Notes: generated by a model not told the origin, from the letters alone. Positions 45,292 through 55,626 are shown, numbered from the stretch's first letter. The stretch: 64,000 bases of DNA from Simiduia aestuariiviva (GCF_014192475.1 NZ_JACHXZ010000002.1:726524-790523), one strand, 5' to 3'. Numbers and translations are program-made.

Positions 45292-45778
45292 TCCTTCACT
45301 CCCAGCCCTGACTCAACTTGCATAGTGCTAAACAATAATGGAACCCGATCGGAGCCCACCTGCCATATCTCAGTAAAGCCTTACATTGACCAAAAGTCAC
45401 GCCAGCAACAAAGAAACGATAGTCACGAAATATACAATAGTCATTAAATGTAGCATTGGCTTAATGATAGGCCCGTATCGTTCAAAAAACACCCATTTCT
45501 GCACTTTTTAATGACCGTAGGATTAATCCCAGTCATATGCATAGGTAAATAATTAATATTCGTGCAGCCGGAGAAAGATTGGCTTGAGAGGCGTAAATGC
45601 GGCGCCCTTGCCACCTTTGCACCACTAATGGCCAAGAGGAGCGATACAGCAAACGGGGTAGTACCTAAGACCGATCCCCTTTTAACGTCACAGACCAGCC
45701 CGCTGACATCGGACATGCCTCGACGACTTTCTGTTGTCTGGGGGGCCACACACGGTTGCCTGAACTCACAGCATTGAG
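45292..45778. other. Gap of 487 bases without a convincing gene
   Basis: This stretch holds the promoter of the GAF-EAL gene and the 3' side of the acetyltransferase gene. Open frames exist on both strands (minus 45444-45785, plus 45562-45777), but their Ser/Arg/Cys-rich composition and lack of a ribosome-binding site do not look like proteins. The opposing frames share a region of about 200 bases that stays open on both strands. I see no hairpin-rich RNA or repeat. Confidence 0.5.
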
Positions 45779-46222
45779 CTAGCACTCGAAGGGTAATGAA
45801 TGGGCATACACACTACGTGCACCGGCTGCGCCAAAATAGCCGGCTTCGCTCCGTATAGAATGAAACCCTAACCGTTGATACAGCATCACTGCAGCAATGT
45901 TTTCAGGGTCTACGGTTAACAATAACTGCCTGCACCCAGTGGCTGCTTGCAAAACTTGTCGCACCAGCGCTTGAGCAACGCCCTGCCCTCGCCATGACTC
46001 CGCCACCGCCAGTGACAACAGCCATGCATCATCGCTATCGGCATGTGCCCATAGCGCATAACCCACCAATTGCCCCGCACTACAAGCAACCAATAATTTT
46101 TCCGGCCAACAATCTATGGCCTGCCGAAAGAAAAATTTGGGGTAGCCATGGCCATCAAAGGCAGCACGTTCCAAGGCGTCCAATGCCAATAAATCCGCGC
46201 ATTGCGCGCATCGAATCTCCAC
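45779..46222 (-). CDS. GNAT N-acetyltransferase (RimI-like)
   Basis: This 147-residue protein has the GNAT fold: strands LVACSAGQLVGYALW, the acetyl-CoA pyrophosphate loop SWRGQGVAQALVRQVL (R/Q-x2-G-x-G/A), and the final LLTVDPENIAAVMLYQRLGF. The V/L..R.R.G.G pattern and the N-A-A-x-x-L-Y helix are typical of RimI-like enzymes acetylating protein N-termini or amines. A true rimI usually sits with tsaB, which is absent here, so the substrate is unknown. It is downstream of a terminator belonging to the TonB-receptor gene. Confidence 0.86.
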   Translation of the reverse strand: MEIRCAQCADLLALDALERAAFDGHGYPKFFFRQAIDCWPEKLLVACSAGQLVGYALWAHADSDDAWLLSLAVAESWRGQGVAQALVRQVLQAATGCRQLLLTVDPENIAAVMLYQRLGFHSIRSEAGYFGAAGARSVYAHSLPFEC

Positions 46223-46290
46223 TGCCGCATGCCCTCCACTTGCTAGATTCAGTCAGACTGGACATCAATTTAGCATTTATGCCGATCCAT

Positions 46291-46313
46291 AAAAAAGGCC
46301 CGCACTGCGGGCC
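46291..46313 (-). terminator. Intrinsic terminator of the TonB-receptor gene
   Basis: The stem GGCCCGC/GCGGGCC with a three-base loop is followed on the minus strand by six T residues. It lies 75 bases past the stop at 46388. Confidence 0.9.
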
Positions 46314-46387
46314 AATCACTCTGTAGGGAGCATAAAGGGTAAAACAAGGCGACTAAATTGCCGCCTTAAACGGTCGAGCGAGACACA

Positions 46388-48562
46388 CTAAAAATTGTAA
46401 TTACCAGACAAAGCAATGGTGCGAGGCGCACCGTAGAAACCAGTGACAAACGCACCACCGAAGTTGTAGCCCGCAACGCGATACTCTTCATCAGTTAAGT
46501 TCTTACCCACCAAGCTCAACTGCCACTTTTGATCGCTGCTGTAGAAGGTGGCGCTCATATCAAACAAGGTGTAAGCATCCTGGTCGATTTGGCTTGGCGT
46601 CTCAAAAATTTGCGTTTCAGCGCGATAGGAAAGCGTGGGGTTAAACACTAGCTCCGCACCACTGGCGAAGGGCAGCGTGTAGTTTAGCTGCAACATCGCT
46701 GTGGTATCCGGTGTATTTTGCATATCGCGATCACTGGAAACATCGACACCGCCGGAAATGAATTCAACAAATTCAGTATCCGCATAACCCAAGGTCATGT
46801 TGGCCAACAAGTTTTCAGTCATGGCCAAGGAGGCCTCTAACTCTACGCCTTGAATGCGCGATTTACCGGCATTCAACACCGCACTTGAGAAACCACCGCC
46901 GGGCGTAAAGGCTTGCACGGTAACTTGCATGTCGGTGTAATCTGCGTAAAACGCCGCAGCATTCAGGCGCAGGCGATTGTTGAACAAGTCACTTTTAACG
47001 CCCATTTCATAGCTGGTCACCGTCTCTGGATCAAACCCGTCGACGGTTGAAGGCAGACTTGCGGCGTCGCCACGCATATCAAAGCCGCCGCTCTTAAAGC
47101 CGGTGCTGTAAGTGGCATACACCATCAGGTCGCTGTTCACTTGGTAGTCAATCCCCACGTGCGGGGTAAACTTGCTCCAAGAGTCATCGTTTGAATAATC
47201 CGTTAAAGTATTCAAAAAGACTGCCGCGGGTTGCCCGGCATTGTACTTACCGGCGAACAGCGGGCTGTAAGTGCCCAAAAAGTTTGCTTTATACACTTCA
47301 GCATCTTTTTTGTCTTGGGTGTAGCGTCCGCCCAAGCTCAAGTTCCAGTCCGGAGCGAATTGCCAGTTGTAATGAGCGTATGCAGACAGACTCTTGGTGT
47401 CCACGCTGCCCGCGACTTGTTGGGTGAGATTAATGAAACCCAACACGGCATCAAACGCACCGGTGGCGGAGCCATCGTAGTAATACAATCCGCTGACCAA
47501 ATTGGCGTTGTCGCCCTCCCAGTTGAGCTGGAATTCCTGTGTGGTTTGGTCATCTTTGTAGAACGCAGGCACATCAAAATCGGGACGGTTTACGCTGTCG
47601 AAGTCGATAGCTGTTTCCGTTTCGCCCTCGCGGTAGGCAGTGATAGATTTCAATACCAAGCTGTCAGATAACTGCCATTCGGCCGTCAAAGAAAAGCCGC
47701 TGGTTTCGACGCTATTGTCGTGCAACATGTTTGATTCGGTATCGTAAACACTATCTAACACCGGCGCAGCCGTGAGGTCAGCATTCATACGATAGCCGTG
47801 TTTAGGCGAGGAGTTGTCAGTTGTTTGGTCTGCGGCCACGCGAATCCAAACGGTATCCGTGGGCGTGAACTCCATTGCAACCCGCGCGCTTAACACGTCT
47901 TTGTCGTACTGATCTTTACCGGTCAGCACATTCTCACCGTAGCCATCTCGTTGGAAGCTAGCGATAGCGCCACCAAAGTAAACACCGTCAGCAATTTGCG
48001 TTGAGCCCGCCAATTTCACGTCCTGCTGATTGAAGCTGCCCAGAGCACCACTGAGCGTAATACGGGTTTCCTCGTTCATGCGCTTGGTGACGTATTTCAC
48101 GGCGCCGCCAATGGTATTTTTGCCGTACAGAGTCCCCTGCGGGCCACGCAATACTTCAATGCGCTCGATGTCTAAAACATCCATTACCGCACCCTGTGGG
48201 CGCGCGATGTATACATCGTCTACGTAAATACCTACACCTGGCTCAAAGCCCCACAAAGGGTCTTGTTGTCCAATGCCTCGAATAAATGCAGTCAACGTCG
48301 AGTTGGTACCGCGCCCTACTTGTAAGGTGGTGTTGGGCGAAAGCTTTTGCACGTCAGTGATGTCGCTAACCCCGTTCTGCATCAGCGCGTCTTCACCAAT
48401 GGCGGTAACCGCGACGGGCACTTCCTGTAGCGACTGTTCGCGTTTTTGCGCCGTCACCACGACTTCTTCAAGTGCAATTTCTGCAGTGGCGGGCAGCGCG
48501 ATGCCGGCGGCCAGTGCAATCGCCATTGCCAGAGGCTGAGCATTAAATGTGTAGCTAGTCAT
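46388..48562 (-). CDS. TonB-dependent outer-membrane receptor
   Basis: This 724-residue protein has a signal peptide (about residues 1-28, ending ALPATA), a TonB-box-like segment (EEVVVTAQ), the plug domain with GVSDITDVQKLSPN and the EVLRGPQGTLYGKNTIGGAV block, and a 22-strand barrel ending in an aromatic terminal strand (APRTIALSGNYNF). I chose the ATG at 48562 at the signal peptide rather than 48598. The receptor is divergent from the GntP permease, 3HB-oligomer hydrolase and SSF kinase operon, so its likely cargo is 3-hydroxybutyrate oligomers or a related polymer fragment; that is inference. Confidence 0.92.
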   Translation of the reverse strand: MTSYTFNAQPLAMAIALAAGIALPATAEIALEEVVVTAQKREQSLQEVPVAVTAIGEDALMQNGVSDITDVQKLSPNTTLQVGRGTNSTLTAFIRGIGQQDPLWGFEPGVGIYVDDVYIARPQGAVMDVLDIERIEVLRGPQGTLYGKNTIGGAVKYVTKRMNEETRITLSGALGSFNQQDVKLAGSTQIADGVYFGGAIASFQRDGYGENVLTGKDQYDKDVLSARVAMEFTPTDTVWIRVAADQTTDNSSPKHGYRMNADLTAAPVLDSVYDTESNMLHDNSVETSGFSLTAEWQLSDSLVLKSITAYREGETETAIDFDSVNRPDFDVPAFYKDDQTTQEFQLNWEGDNANLVSGLYYYDGSATGAFDAVLGFINLTQQVAGSVDTKSLSAYAHYNWQFAPDWNLSLGGRYTQDKKDAEVYKANFLGTYSPLFAGKYNAGQPAAVFLNTLTDYSNDDSWSKFTPHVGIDYQVNSDLMVYATYSTGFKSGGFDMRGDAASLPSTVDGFDPETVTSYEMGVKSDLFNNRLRLNAAAFYADYTDMQVTVQAFTPGGGFSSAVLNAGKSRIQGVELEASLAMTENLLANMTLGYADTEFVEFISGGVDVSSDRDMQNTPDTTAMLQLNYTLPFASGAELVFNPTLSYRAETQIFETPSQIDQDAYTLFDMSATFYSSDQKWQLSLVGKNLTDEEYRVAGYNFGGAFVTGFYGAPRTIALSGNYNF

Positions 48563-48667
48563 GTGATCTACCTTATCTATTGTTATGGATATCTTCATTG
48601 CTCGCAGACATGGGGCTACCCCGATGTTTCACCACAGTGTACTGGCCTAGTGGCGTTTTGAATGCAC

Positions 48668-48728
48668 GACCTTGGTATGAGGCAACATCAGTTCTAGTAA
48701 AGGGATTCAGGTCGACCATACCAAGGTC
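48668..48728. promoter_or_regulatory. Spaced inverted pair of a 12-base motif in the divergent region
   Basis: GACCTTGGTATG at 48668-48679 and its exact reverse complement CATACCAAGGTC at 48717-48728 are separated by 37 bases, between the divergent receptor and permease genes. The same GACC-TT-GGT core occurs upstream of the 3HB dehydrogenase gene at 57245-57254. A regulator that binds both halves, possibly the CrbR-like protein encoded in this locus, is a reasonable guess. Confidence 0.65.
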
Positions 48729-48796
48729 TAGTTTCTCTGTCGCAACCATTCGCCATAATGGGCACCCCTAACAATAATGAATCGTTGGAAAAGCCT

Positions 48797-50098
48797 ATGT
48801 TCAGCTTGCTGGGTTTGCTGTTTGCCTTGGGTCTGTTGATCTATTTGACCATTAAGGGCATGAACCTGCTCATCGCGGCCCCCATCACTGCCATGATCGT
48901 GGCACTGTGTGCCGGTCTGCCGCTACTTCCCGTCGGCGAGGGAGATAACTTCATTCACGCCTACATGAATGGCTTCACCGATTTTATTGCGGCCTGGTTT
49001 TTTATGTTTTTGTTAGGCAGTTTGTTTGGCAAATTAATGGAATCCTCTGGCGCCGCCGATCGTATCGCCTCTGATATTGTCCAGTGGCTTGGCATGAAAC
49101 ACGCCACCGCGGCCGTGGTACTCGCCTGTGCGCTGCTAACTTATGGCGGCGTGAGTGTGTTTGTGGTGGCGTTTTCGGCCTACCCCATGGCGGTGAGTTT
49201 ATTTCGCCAAGCCAATTTGCCGCGCCGTTTCATTCCCGCTGTGATGGCCTTTGGCTCGGTAACCTTCACCATGACCTCCGCCGGCAGCCCTGAAATTCAA
49301 AACTGGATACCCATAAAATACCTCGGCACGTCGCCCTATGCCGGCTGGGAAGTCAGCTTGGTGGTGGCCATTGCCATGGCAGCCATGGGCTTCGTTTGGC
49401 TCAACGCCATGATGCGCAAAGCCGTTGCCCGTGGCGAATGTTTTCAAGCGCGGGTAGACGACCCCGAATTACAAGACAAGCCACTGCCCTCGCGCTTTGC
49501 CGCCGCGGCGCCCATTTTGGCCGTGTTAGGCGTCACCTTTTTCTGCCATGAATATTTCGCGCAATACGCGCTCATTCTTGCCTTATTGGCAGGCTGCTTG
49601 GCGGCTTGGGGCTTGGCCCTACGCAGTTTTTCTGGGCTAGACGCTATCATCACCGCCGGCACTACCGGCGCCCTACTCGCCATTGCCAATACCGCCGCCG
49701 TGGTAGGCTTTGGCTCAGTGGCAAAGGCGTCGCCCGCCTTTGCGCTGGCCGTCACCAGCATCACCTCCATACCGGGTAATGAGCTCATCGGTGCCGCCAT
49801 TGCCGTCACGGTGATAGCCGCCATGACCGGTTCGGCGTCGGGCGGCCAAAGTATTGCGCTGCCCGAGTTGGCGCCCCACTATCTCGATGCGGGCGTCAAT
49901 CCGGATGCCCTGCACCGAGTGGTCGCGATTTCCTCAGGGGCGTTAGACTCGCTGCCACACAACGGCTATGTAGTTACCACCATTCGCGCCATTTGCGGGG
50001 AGACCCATAAGGATGCCTACGGACCCATGGGTGCACTTACGGTGGTGGTACCCGTATTGGGCACGATATTGGCGCTCTTTTTATTCATCGTCTTTTAA
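48797..50098 (+). CDS. GntP-family permease, likely for 3-hydroxybutyrate
   Basis: This 433-residue inner-membrane protein has about 12 helices and the GntP-family segments: VSVFVVAFSAYPMAVSLFRQANLPRRF, then VTFTMTSAGSPEIQNWIPIKYLGTSPYAGWE, and a late ISSGALDSLPHNGYVVTTIRAIC block. The closest known layout is the permease encoded next to bdhA in pseudomonads, so 3-hydroxybutyrate is the likely substrate, supported by the 3HB-oligomer hydrolase gene nine bases downstream. I chose the ATG at 48797 preceded by GGAAAAG; a frame from 48758 adds polar residues. Confidence 0.9.
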   Translation: MFSLLGLLFALGLLIYLTIKGMNLLIAAPITAMIVALCAGLPLLPVGEGDNFIHAYMNGFTDFIAAWFFMFLLGSLFGKLMESSGAADRIASDIVQWLGMKHATAAVVLACALLTYGGVSVFVVAFSAYPMAVSLFRQANLPRRFIPAVMAFGSVTFTMTSAGSPEIQNWIPIKYLGTSPYAGWEVSLVVAIAMAAMGFVWLNAMMRKAVARGECFQARVDDPELQDKPLPSRFAAAAPILAVLGVTFFCHEYFAQYALILALLAGCLAAWGLALRSFSGLDAIITAGTTGALLAIANTAAVVGFGSVAKASPAFALAVTSITSIPGNELIGAAIAVTVIAAMTGSASGGQSIALPELAPHYLDAGVNPDALHRVVAISSGALDSLPHNGYVVTTIRAICGETHKDAYGPMGALTVVVPVLGTILALFLFIVF

Positions 50099-50107
50099 GG
50101 ACAACCC

Positions 50108-52132
50108 ATGAGGCTTACCCCGCTATTGCCAATGGTCGCCGCATTGCTGGCGTGTACCGAACAATTTTCACAATCCAATCTGCGACCAGAGGAAGCCCGC
50201 AAGCCCACCTTCGCCGTGGATGACATTCGCGTGCACGTTGCTGACGGCGTGACCGATGATCTCGCCACTGCCGGTTTGGGTTTGGCGGGCCTGCGTGGCG
50301 CCGCACCCAGCTACCAAGATGCGGAAGCGCCCACGCCGGCGGAACTTCGGCGGCGCGCTTACTATGAAAATTACCGCGCCCTGTTAGCGTTAAATGATGC
50401 CGACGGATTCGGGCGACTCTATGCCGATGCCATCGACACACCCGTCGCGGGTCGCGAATACCTCATGCCGGTGCGCTACAACGATCACTCGGTTGCCAAC
50501 TTGTTGATGGTGCAAGTGCCCGACAGTTTCGACACTAAGCAACCCTGTTTAGTCGTCACCGCCTCTTCAGGCTCGAGAGGAATTTATGGCGCCGTTGGCG
50601 TAGTGGGCAGCTGGGCACTCCACAAAGGCTGCGCCGTTGCCACCACAGATAAGGGCACCGGCACCGGCTTTCATTTTCTAGACAGCGGCCAAGCTCAGGC
50701 TGTGGATGGCACGCTAGTAGCCGACAATCACGCCAGCGTACATTTTAAAGCGGCGGCCACGACCACACGGGCCGACTTTCAACAATCCTACCCGCACCGC
50801 GTCGCCACAAAACATGCCCACAGCGGCAAGCAATTGGAAATGGATTGGGGACATTTTGCACTGCAAGCCGCCCAATTTGGATTTTATGTATTAAACCAAT
50901 TTCACTCTGCCGAACCACAGGAGAAACAGTTTTACACCCGAACCAATACCACGGTCATTGGCGCGGGCATTTCGAACGGTGGCGGTGCACTGTTGCGCGC
51001 GGCTGAGGAGGATGATCAGGGGTGGCTGGACGCCGTGGTGGTTTCAGAGCCCAACGTGTTCCTTCCAAACCAGATGGCGTTTTCGGTTAACGGCCAAAAA
51101 CAAAAAATCTTGTCATTGCCACAGCTGGCAACACACACCGCCCTGCTCGGCCCATGTGCCGCCTTGGCCGAGGGGCTACCGTCCCCGCTGGCAGCCTATC
51201 AGCTACCGCTTTTTCAGCACCACTTTGCTACGCGCTGCGGCCAACTTAAGGCCGATGGGTACCTGACTGCCGAAACCACAGAGCAACAGGCTGCCGAAGC
51301 GTTACAGCAGTTGACTGCGCTCGGACTCACCAATGCTGCGCAACCGATGGTCACTACCTCGGCCGCCATTAGCTTATGGGAGGCGTACGTCGTCAACTAT
51401 CTCAATAGCTACCTCGGCGCCCGCGTCGAAGATCACCAGTGCGGCGTAAGCTATGCCTCTGTCGACGCCCAGGGTACACCGGTAGCCACGGCTGCAGCCG
51501 TAAAGGCCGGATTATTTGGCAACGGCAGTGGCGTGGTACCTACCGGCGGCATAACCCTTATCAATGATCAAGCAGAGGGTGGCCCAAAATCCCTCTATTT
51601 CTCTCGCAATGCTGCAGGGCAACCGGACTTAGGGTATCAAGCGCTGCGTTGCTTCCACACACTTGCACACAGTGAAGCTGTGAGCACCGTCGTAAATACT
51701 CTCGCCATGAGCGGCGATTTGCGCGGCAAACCGGCACTGATCATTCAGGGCACGGGTGACAATCTGATTCAGGTAAATCACTTGGGTCGGGCATACGCCA
51801 CGTTGCACCAGCGCGCAGCCGCCAAACCCAGTCTGCGCTATGTTGAAATCAGCCACGGCCAGCATTTCGATGCCCTACTCAACTATGCCCCGATGCGCAT
51901 GCACTACGTCCCCATGCACTTTTACTATGAGCAGGCGTTAAATCAAATGCTCGCGCACCTCACCGACGGCAAGGCACTACCACCCAGCCAAACGGTGCAG
52001 GCCAACCCCGTTCAAGATCCAAGCCTGCCCCTTGCCAGCCTGCCGGCAATTGCATTAAATGCAGACACCATGAATGCGTCTTCGGCCAATCGGCCACTGG
52101 TAGTTACTCGTGCGGGGGTTCAACTGAAGTAG
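50108..52132 (+). CDS. 3-hydroxybutyrate oligomer hydrolase, exported lipoprotein
   Basis: This 674-residue protein has a lipoprotein signal peptide (lipobox LLAC near residue 16) and the 3HB-oligomer-hydrolase domain (PF10605). The nucleophile is S289 in GAGISNGGG (G-x-S-x-G). Other blocks are VTASSGSRGIYGAVG, FLDSG and YLMPVRYNDHS, and the C-terminal ISHGQHFDALL histidine completes a likely catalytic triad. Such enzymes cut water-soluble oligomers of 3-hydroxybutyrate to monomer. Being anchored outside the cytoplasm, it would supply monomer to the GntP permease encoded just upstream. The SSF-kinase gene follows after 47 bases. Confidence 0.92.
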   Translation: MRLTPLLPMVAALLACTEQFSQSNLRPEEARKPTFAVDDIRVHVADGVTDDLATAGLGLAGLRGAAPSYQDAEAPTPAELRRRAYYENYRALLALNDADGFGRLYADAIDTPVAGREYLMPVRYNDHSVANLLMVQVPDSFDTKQPCLVVTASSGSRGIYGAVGVVGSWALHKGCAVATTDKGTGTGFHFLDSGQAQAVDGTLVADNHASVHFKAAATTTRADFQQSYPHRVATKHAHSGKQLEMDWGHFALQAAQFGFYVLNQFHSAEPQEKQFYTRTNTTVIGAGISNGGGALLRAAEEDDQGWLDAVVVSEPNVFLPNQMAFSVNGQKQKILSLPQLATHTALLGPCAALAEGLPSPLAAYQLPLFQHHFATRCGQLKADGYLTAETTEQQAAEALQQLTALGLTNAAQPMVTTSAAISLWEAYVVNYLNSYLGARVEDHQCGVSYASVDAQGTPVATAAAVKAGLFGNGSGVVPTGGITLINDQAEGGPKSLYFSRNAAGQPDLGYQALRCFHTLAHSEAVSTVVNTLAMSGDLRGKPALIIQGTGDNLIQVNHLGRAYATLHQRAAAKPSLRYVEISHGQHFDALLNYAPMRMHYVPMHFYYEQALNQMLAHLTDGKALPPSQTVQANPVQDPSLPLASLPAIALNADTMNASSANRPLVVTRAGVQLK

Positions 52133-52179
52133 ACCTGCCGCATCGGGTACGCCCTGCGCACAACTTATAGCAAAAAATC

Positions 52180-55100
52180 ATGCTGAGTTATTTTGAATTA
52201 CTGCTGTTGTCGCTGGGCTATCTGCTCCTACTTTTTGCCATTGCTTGGTGGGGCGATCGCATTGCCGAATCCACCATCCGGCGCTTTAAACCGTTCATCA
52301 TTGGTCTGGCTGCCACCATCTACTGCAGTGCGTGGAGCTTTTACGGCACCACTGCTCAGGCCGCCTACAACGGTTGGTATTTTCCGCCCACATTTTTAGG
52401 CGCGATTGTGCTGCTGGTATTTATGGCAGCACCGCTAAAGCGACTGATTATCGCGGCCAAAAAAGGCAATGCCACGTCACTCGCCGACTATCTGGCTATG
52501 CACTTTGGCCGCTCGCGCGCGCTGGCGGTTATTGTCACTGTGATTTGCCTGATTCTGCTCATTCCCTACATCGCACTGCAACTGAAAGCCATCACCGAAA
52601 GTTTCCATGTACTCACTGATAACATGGTGCACTCCCATTACTTGCTCGATGTGCCCGTCGTGCAAGATACCGCTTTTTATATTGCGATGATTCTTGGCAT
52701 GTTTGCCATTGCCTTCGGCACTCGCCATCTCGATGCGCGCGAGCATCACAACGGTCTAATGATTGCCATTGCCTTTGAAGCACTGATTAAAATTACCGCT
52801 TTTGTGAGCATTGCATGGTTCGTCACCTACAACCTATTCGATGGCTTCGCAGATTTAACCCTCAAAGCCATCAACAATGACGGCGTGCAAAAACTACTGG
52901 CCAGTCACGATGCCGACCAAGGATTTATCGCGGCCACTGTCCTTGGCATGATTGCCATTATTTGCTTGCCGCGCCAATTCCATGTGCTGGTGGTTGAAAG
53001 CGAGTCGGAACGCGATCTCGACACCGTGCGCTGGGTGGTCCCGCTGTATTTGATTTTGTTTGGCATTTGCATTTTGCCAATCGCCTACGGTGGTCTTTTA
53101 AGTTTTGAAAACTTAACCATATCCGCTGAACACTTTGTGCTGCGCTTGCCACTCGCCAACGACCGACCCGACCTGGCACTGCTGGCCTATTTGGGCGGTT
53201 TATCGGCCGGCTCCAGCATGGTTATTGTGGCCTGCGTGGCCATGGCCACCATGATCAGCAACGAGCTGGTGGTGCCCGTGTTACTGGAAAAACGCTGGCT
53301 TAAGCGCCACCCCAGCGCCGACATCAGCGTGCAATTGCGCGTGGTTCGTCGCACCATCATTTTCGTGCTTATGCTGTTTGCCTACGGCTACTACCATCTA
53401 TTTGCCAACAACAACGCGCTGGGCGCCATTGGCTTGAGCTCCTTTGCATTGGTTGCGCAATTTGCACCGGCCCTGTGGCTAACCGTTGCCCGCGGCCGCA
53501 AAGACGTCTCGGCGGTACTGGCGGGCATTGCCATCGGCTTTGGTTTTTGGTGTTACACCTTACTGTTGCCCATGCTCGTGCGTGCAGGTTGGCTGGACGA
53601 CGCACTATTGAATTTCGGACCCGCGGGAATTCAATGGTTGCGCCCTACTGCACTGCTCGGCCTAGAAGGTCTATCGAGTATCAGTCACGGTGTTATCTGG
53701 AGTTTATGTGCCAACATTTTCACGGTGATTGCCTTCAGCCGCTGGCGACAAAACGTGGAAGTGCCCAGCACTGAACCTGCCGAAAGCTTGCCCGTCTACC
53801 AATTACAGGCACTGGCCGGAAAGTTTTTAGGCCCGGAGCAGGCGCGACTCGCGCTCGCACAATACCCAGAAACATTGCTGCCACAAGCACAGGCAGACGC
53901 CGCCTATGTGGAATTTGTTGAAAACATGCTAGCCGGCGTGATCGGTTCGGTATCGGCCCATCACGTGGTTGAGCACGCGCGCGGCGCGGCGCCTGCGCCG
54001 CTGCTCGATGAAACCTCAGAGATCTACCACTTCTCCCGTGAATTATTACAAGCCAGTATCGACAACATCAGCCAAGGCATTAGCGTGGTCGATAAAAACC
54101 TGCGCCTGGTGGCATGGAATCGTCGCTATCTCGAACTGTTCGACTACCCGAAAGATTTGGTGCACGTGGGTCGGCATGTGGCTGACCTGCTGCGCTTTAA
54201 CGCCATTCATCTCAACATTTCTGACACCGATGACGTCGAGGAGTTTGTACAAAAGCGCTTGACCTACATGGCTGAGGGCAGCGCCTATGTGGTCAAACGC
54301 GCGCACAGCGATGGTCGCGTTTTGGAGTTGCGCGGCAGCCCCATGCCCGGTGGTGGCTTTGTGACAACGTTCACCGATATTACCGACTACCAACGCACCC
54401 TCGATGCACTGGAGGAACATCGCAACCTGCTGGAACAACGCGTCAGCGCGCGCACGGCAGAGTTACAGGAATCCAATCAACAACTGGAACTCGCCAATGC
54501 CGGCAAGACGCGCTTTCTGGCCGCCGCCGGACACGATTTGGTGCAACCGCTCAACGCCGCCAAGCTTTTCACCAATGCACTGCTGCAACAGTTTTCACCT
54601 AACAGCAATCTCATGCCAATGGCGCAACTGCAAAAAACGCTGCAACATTTAGACTCATCACTCCACGCTGCCGATAGCATCATCAGTGAATTATTGGCTA
54701 TAGCCAAGCTCGATGCCGGCGCCATTACGCCCTCACCTGAAGCGTTTCACATCAAGGATTTATTGGATGGACTGCAGCAAGACTTCCAACTCCAAGCTGC
54801 AGCTAAGGGCTTAAGCCTCAGCGTGCACAGTGCGACTTGGACAACCTGTACGGACTTCAAACTGCTGCGCAGAGTACTTCAAAACTTGTTATCCAATGCC
54901 ATTCGCTACACCGAAAAGGGTCGCATTCTGATGTCTGCCCGGCGCCGTGGGGGCAACCTGGTGGTGCAGGTGTGGGACACCGGCGTAGGCATCGCCGCCG
55001 AGCATCAGAATGCAATTTTTGTTGAATTTAAACGACTCAACGACAATCGCAAAGACGGCGGACTTGGATTGGGCTTGGCCACGGTGGAAAGATTGTGCAA

Positions 55101-55626
55101 ACTTTTAAGTATCGAAATCGCACTGCGTTCTACGCCCGGACGCGGTAGCTGCTTCAGTTTGACCTTACCCCTCAGCGATGCCAGCCCAAGACGCATTGCG
55201 CCGCGCAGTGCCGGTAGCCGACAGGGAGCACAGTTTGATGGTTTAAAGGTACTCTGCTTGGACAATGAGCCCGCCATCGTAGAAGCTATGCAGTCACTAC
55301 TCGCGCCCTGGGGCTGCGATGTGCGCGGCGTACTTGGCGCCACCGAGGCAGAGCAACTCTTGACGACGTTTACGCCCGAATTAATCCTGGCCGACTACCA
55401 CCTCACTGAACATACGCAGGGCGTTGAGGTAGCTGCACACCTGCATAAACTGCTCGGGCACCATACGCCCACCATCATTATCTCTGCAGACTACGACGAT
55501 CAAGTAAAAGCCGAAGCCCGCGCTGCGGGATTTTATTTTTTGAAAAAACCGGTCAAGGTAGCGGCCTTGCGCGCACTCATGGCGCGCCTACTCAAACAGC
55601 GGAACACACCATCGCCCACGCCTTGA
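52180..55626 (+). CDS. CrbS-like SSF-STAC-PAS hybrid histidine kinase
   Basis: This 1148-residue membrane protein fuses a sodium/solute-symporter-like domain (about residues 1-515, 13 helices), a STAC linker (about 545-615, LQALAGKFLGPEQARLALAQY), a PAS domain (about 625-740), a HisKA domain (FLAAAGHDLVQPLNAAKLF, with the phospho-accepting histidine), an ATPase domain (LLSNAIRYTEKG, DTGVGI, GGLGLGLATVERLC) and a C-terminal receiver (phosphorylation aspartate in ILADYHL, KKPVK). This order is that of CrbS/CbrA-type sensors; CrbS with CrbR controls acetate and acetyl-CoA genes in Vibrio and Pseudomonas. Here it is in an operon with 3HB genes, so it may sense 3HB or a product. Confidence 0.92.
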   Translation: MLSYFELLLLSLGYLLLLFAIAWWGDRIAESTIRRFKPFIIGLAATIYCSAWSFYGTTAQAAYNGWYFPPTFLGAIVLLVFMAAPLKRLIIAAKKGNATSLADYLAMHFGRSRALAVIVTVICLILLIPYIALQLKAITESFHVLTDNMVHSHYLLDVPVVQDTAFYIAMILGMFAIAFGTRHLDAREHHNGLMIAIAFEALIKITAFVSIAWFVTYNLFDGFADLTLKAINNDGVQKLLASHDADQGFIAATVLGMIAIICLPRQFHVLVVESESERDLDTVRWVVPLYLILFGICILPIAYGGLLSFENLTISAEHFVLRLPLANDRPDLALLAYLGGLSAGSSMVIVACVAMATMISNELVVPVLLEKRWLKRHPSADISVQLRVVRRTIIFVLMLFAYGYYHLFANNNALGAIGLSSFALVAQFAPALWLTVARGRKDVSAVLAGIAIGFGFWCYTLLLPMLVRAGWLDDALLNFGPAGIQWLRPTALLGLEGLSSISHGVIWSLCANIFTVIAFSRWRQNVEVPSTEPAESLPVYQLQALAGKFLGPEQARLALAQYPETLLPQAQADAAYVEFVENMLAGVIGSVSAHHVVEHARGAAPAPLLDETSEIYHFSRELLQASIDNISQGISVVDKNLRLVAWNRRYLELFDYPKDLVHVGRHVADLLRFNAIHLNISDTDDVEEFVQKRLTYMAEGSAYVVKRAHSDGRVLELRGSPMPGGGFVTTFTDITDYQRTLDALEEHRNLLEQRVSARTAELQESNQQLELANAGKTRFLAAAGHDLVQPLNAAKLFTNALLQQFSPNSNLMPMAQLQKTLQHLDSSLHAADSIISELLAIAKLDAGAITPSPEAFHIKDLLDGLQQDFQLQAAAKGLSLSVHSATWTTCTDFKLLRRVLQNLLSNAIRYTEKGRILMSARRRGGNLVVQVWDTGVGIAAEHQNAIFVEFKRLNDNRKDGGLGLGLATVERLCKLLSIEIALRSTPGRGSCFSLTLPLSDASPRRIAPRSAGSRQGAQFDGLKVLCLDNEPAIVEAMQSLLAPWGCDVRGVLGATEAEQLLTTFTPELILADYHLTEHTQGVEVAAHLHKLLGHHTPTIIISADYDDQVKAEARAAGFYFLKKPVKVAALRALMARLLKQRNTPSPTP

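Noticed and set aside
45444-45785. Minus-strand 113-codon and plus-strand 71-codon frames
   Set aside because: Neither shows a domain, signal peptide or ribosome-binding site; kept only as an unexplained region.
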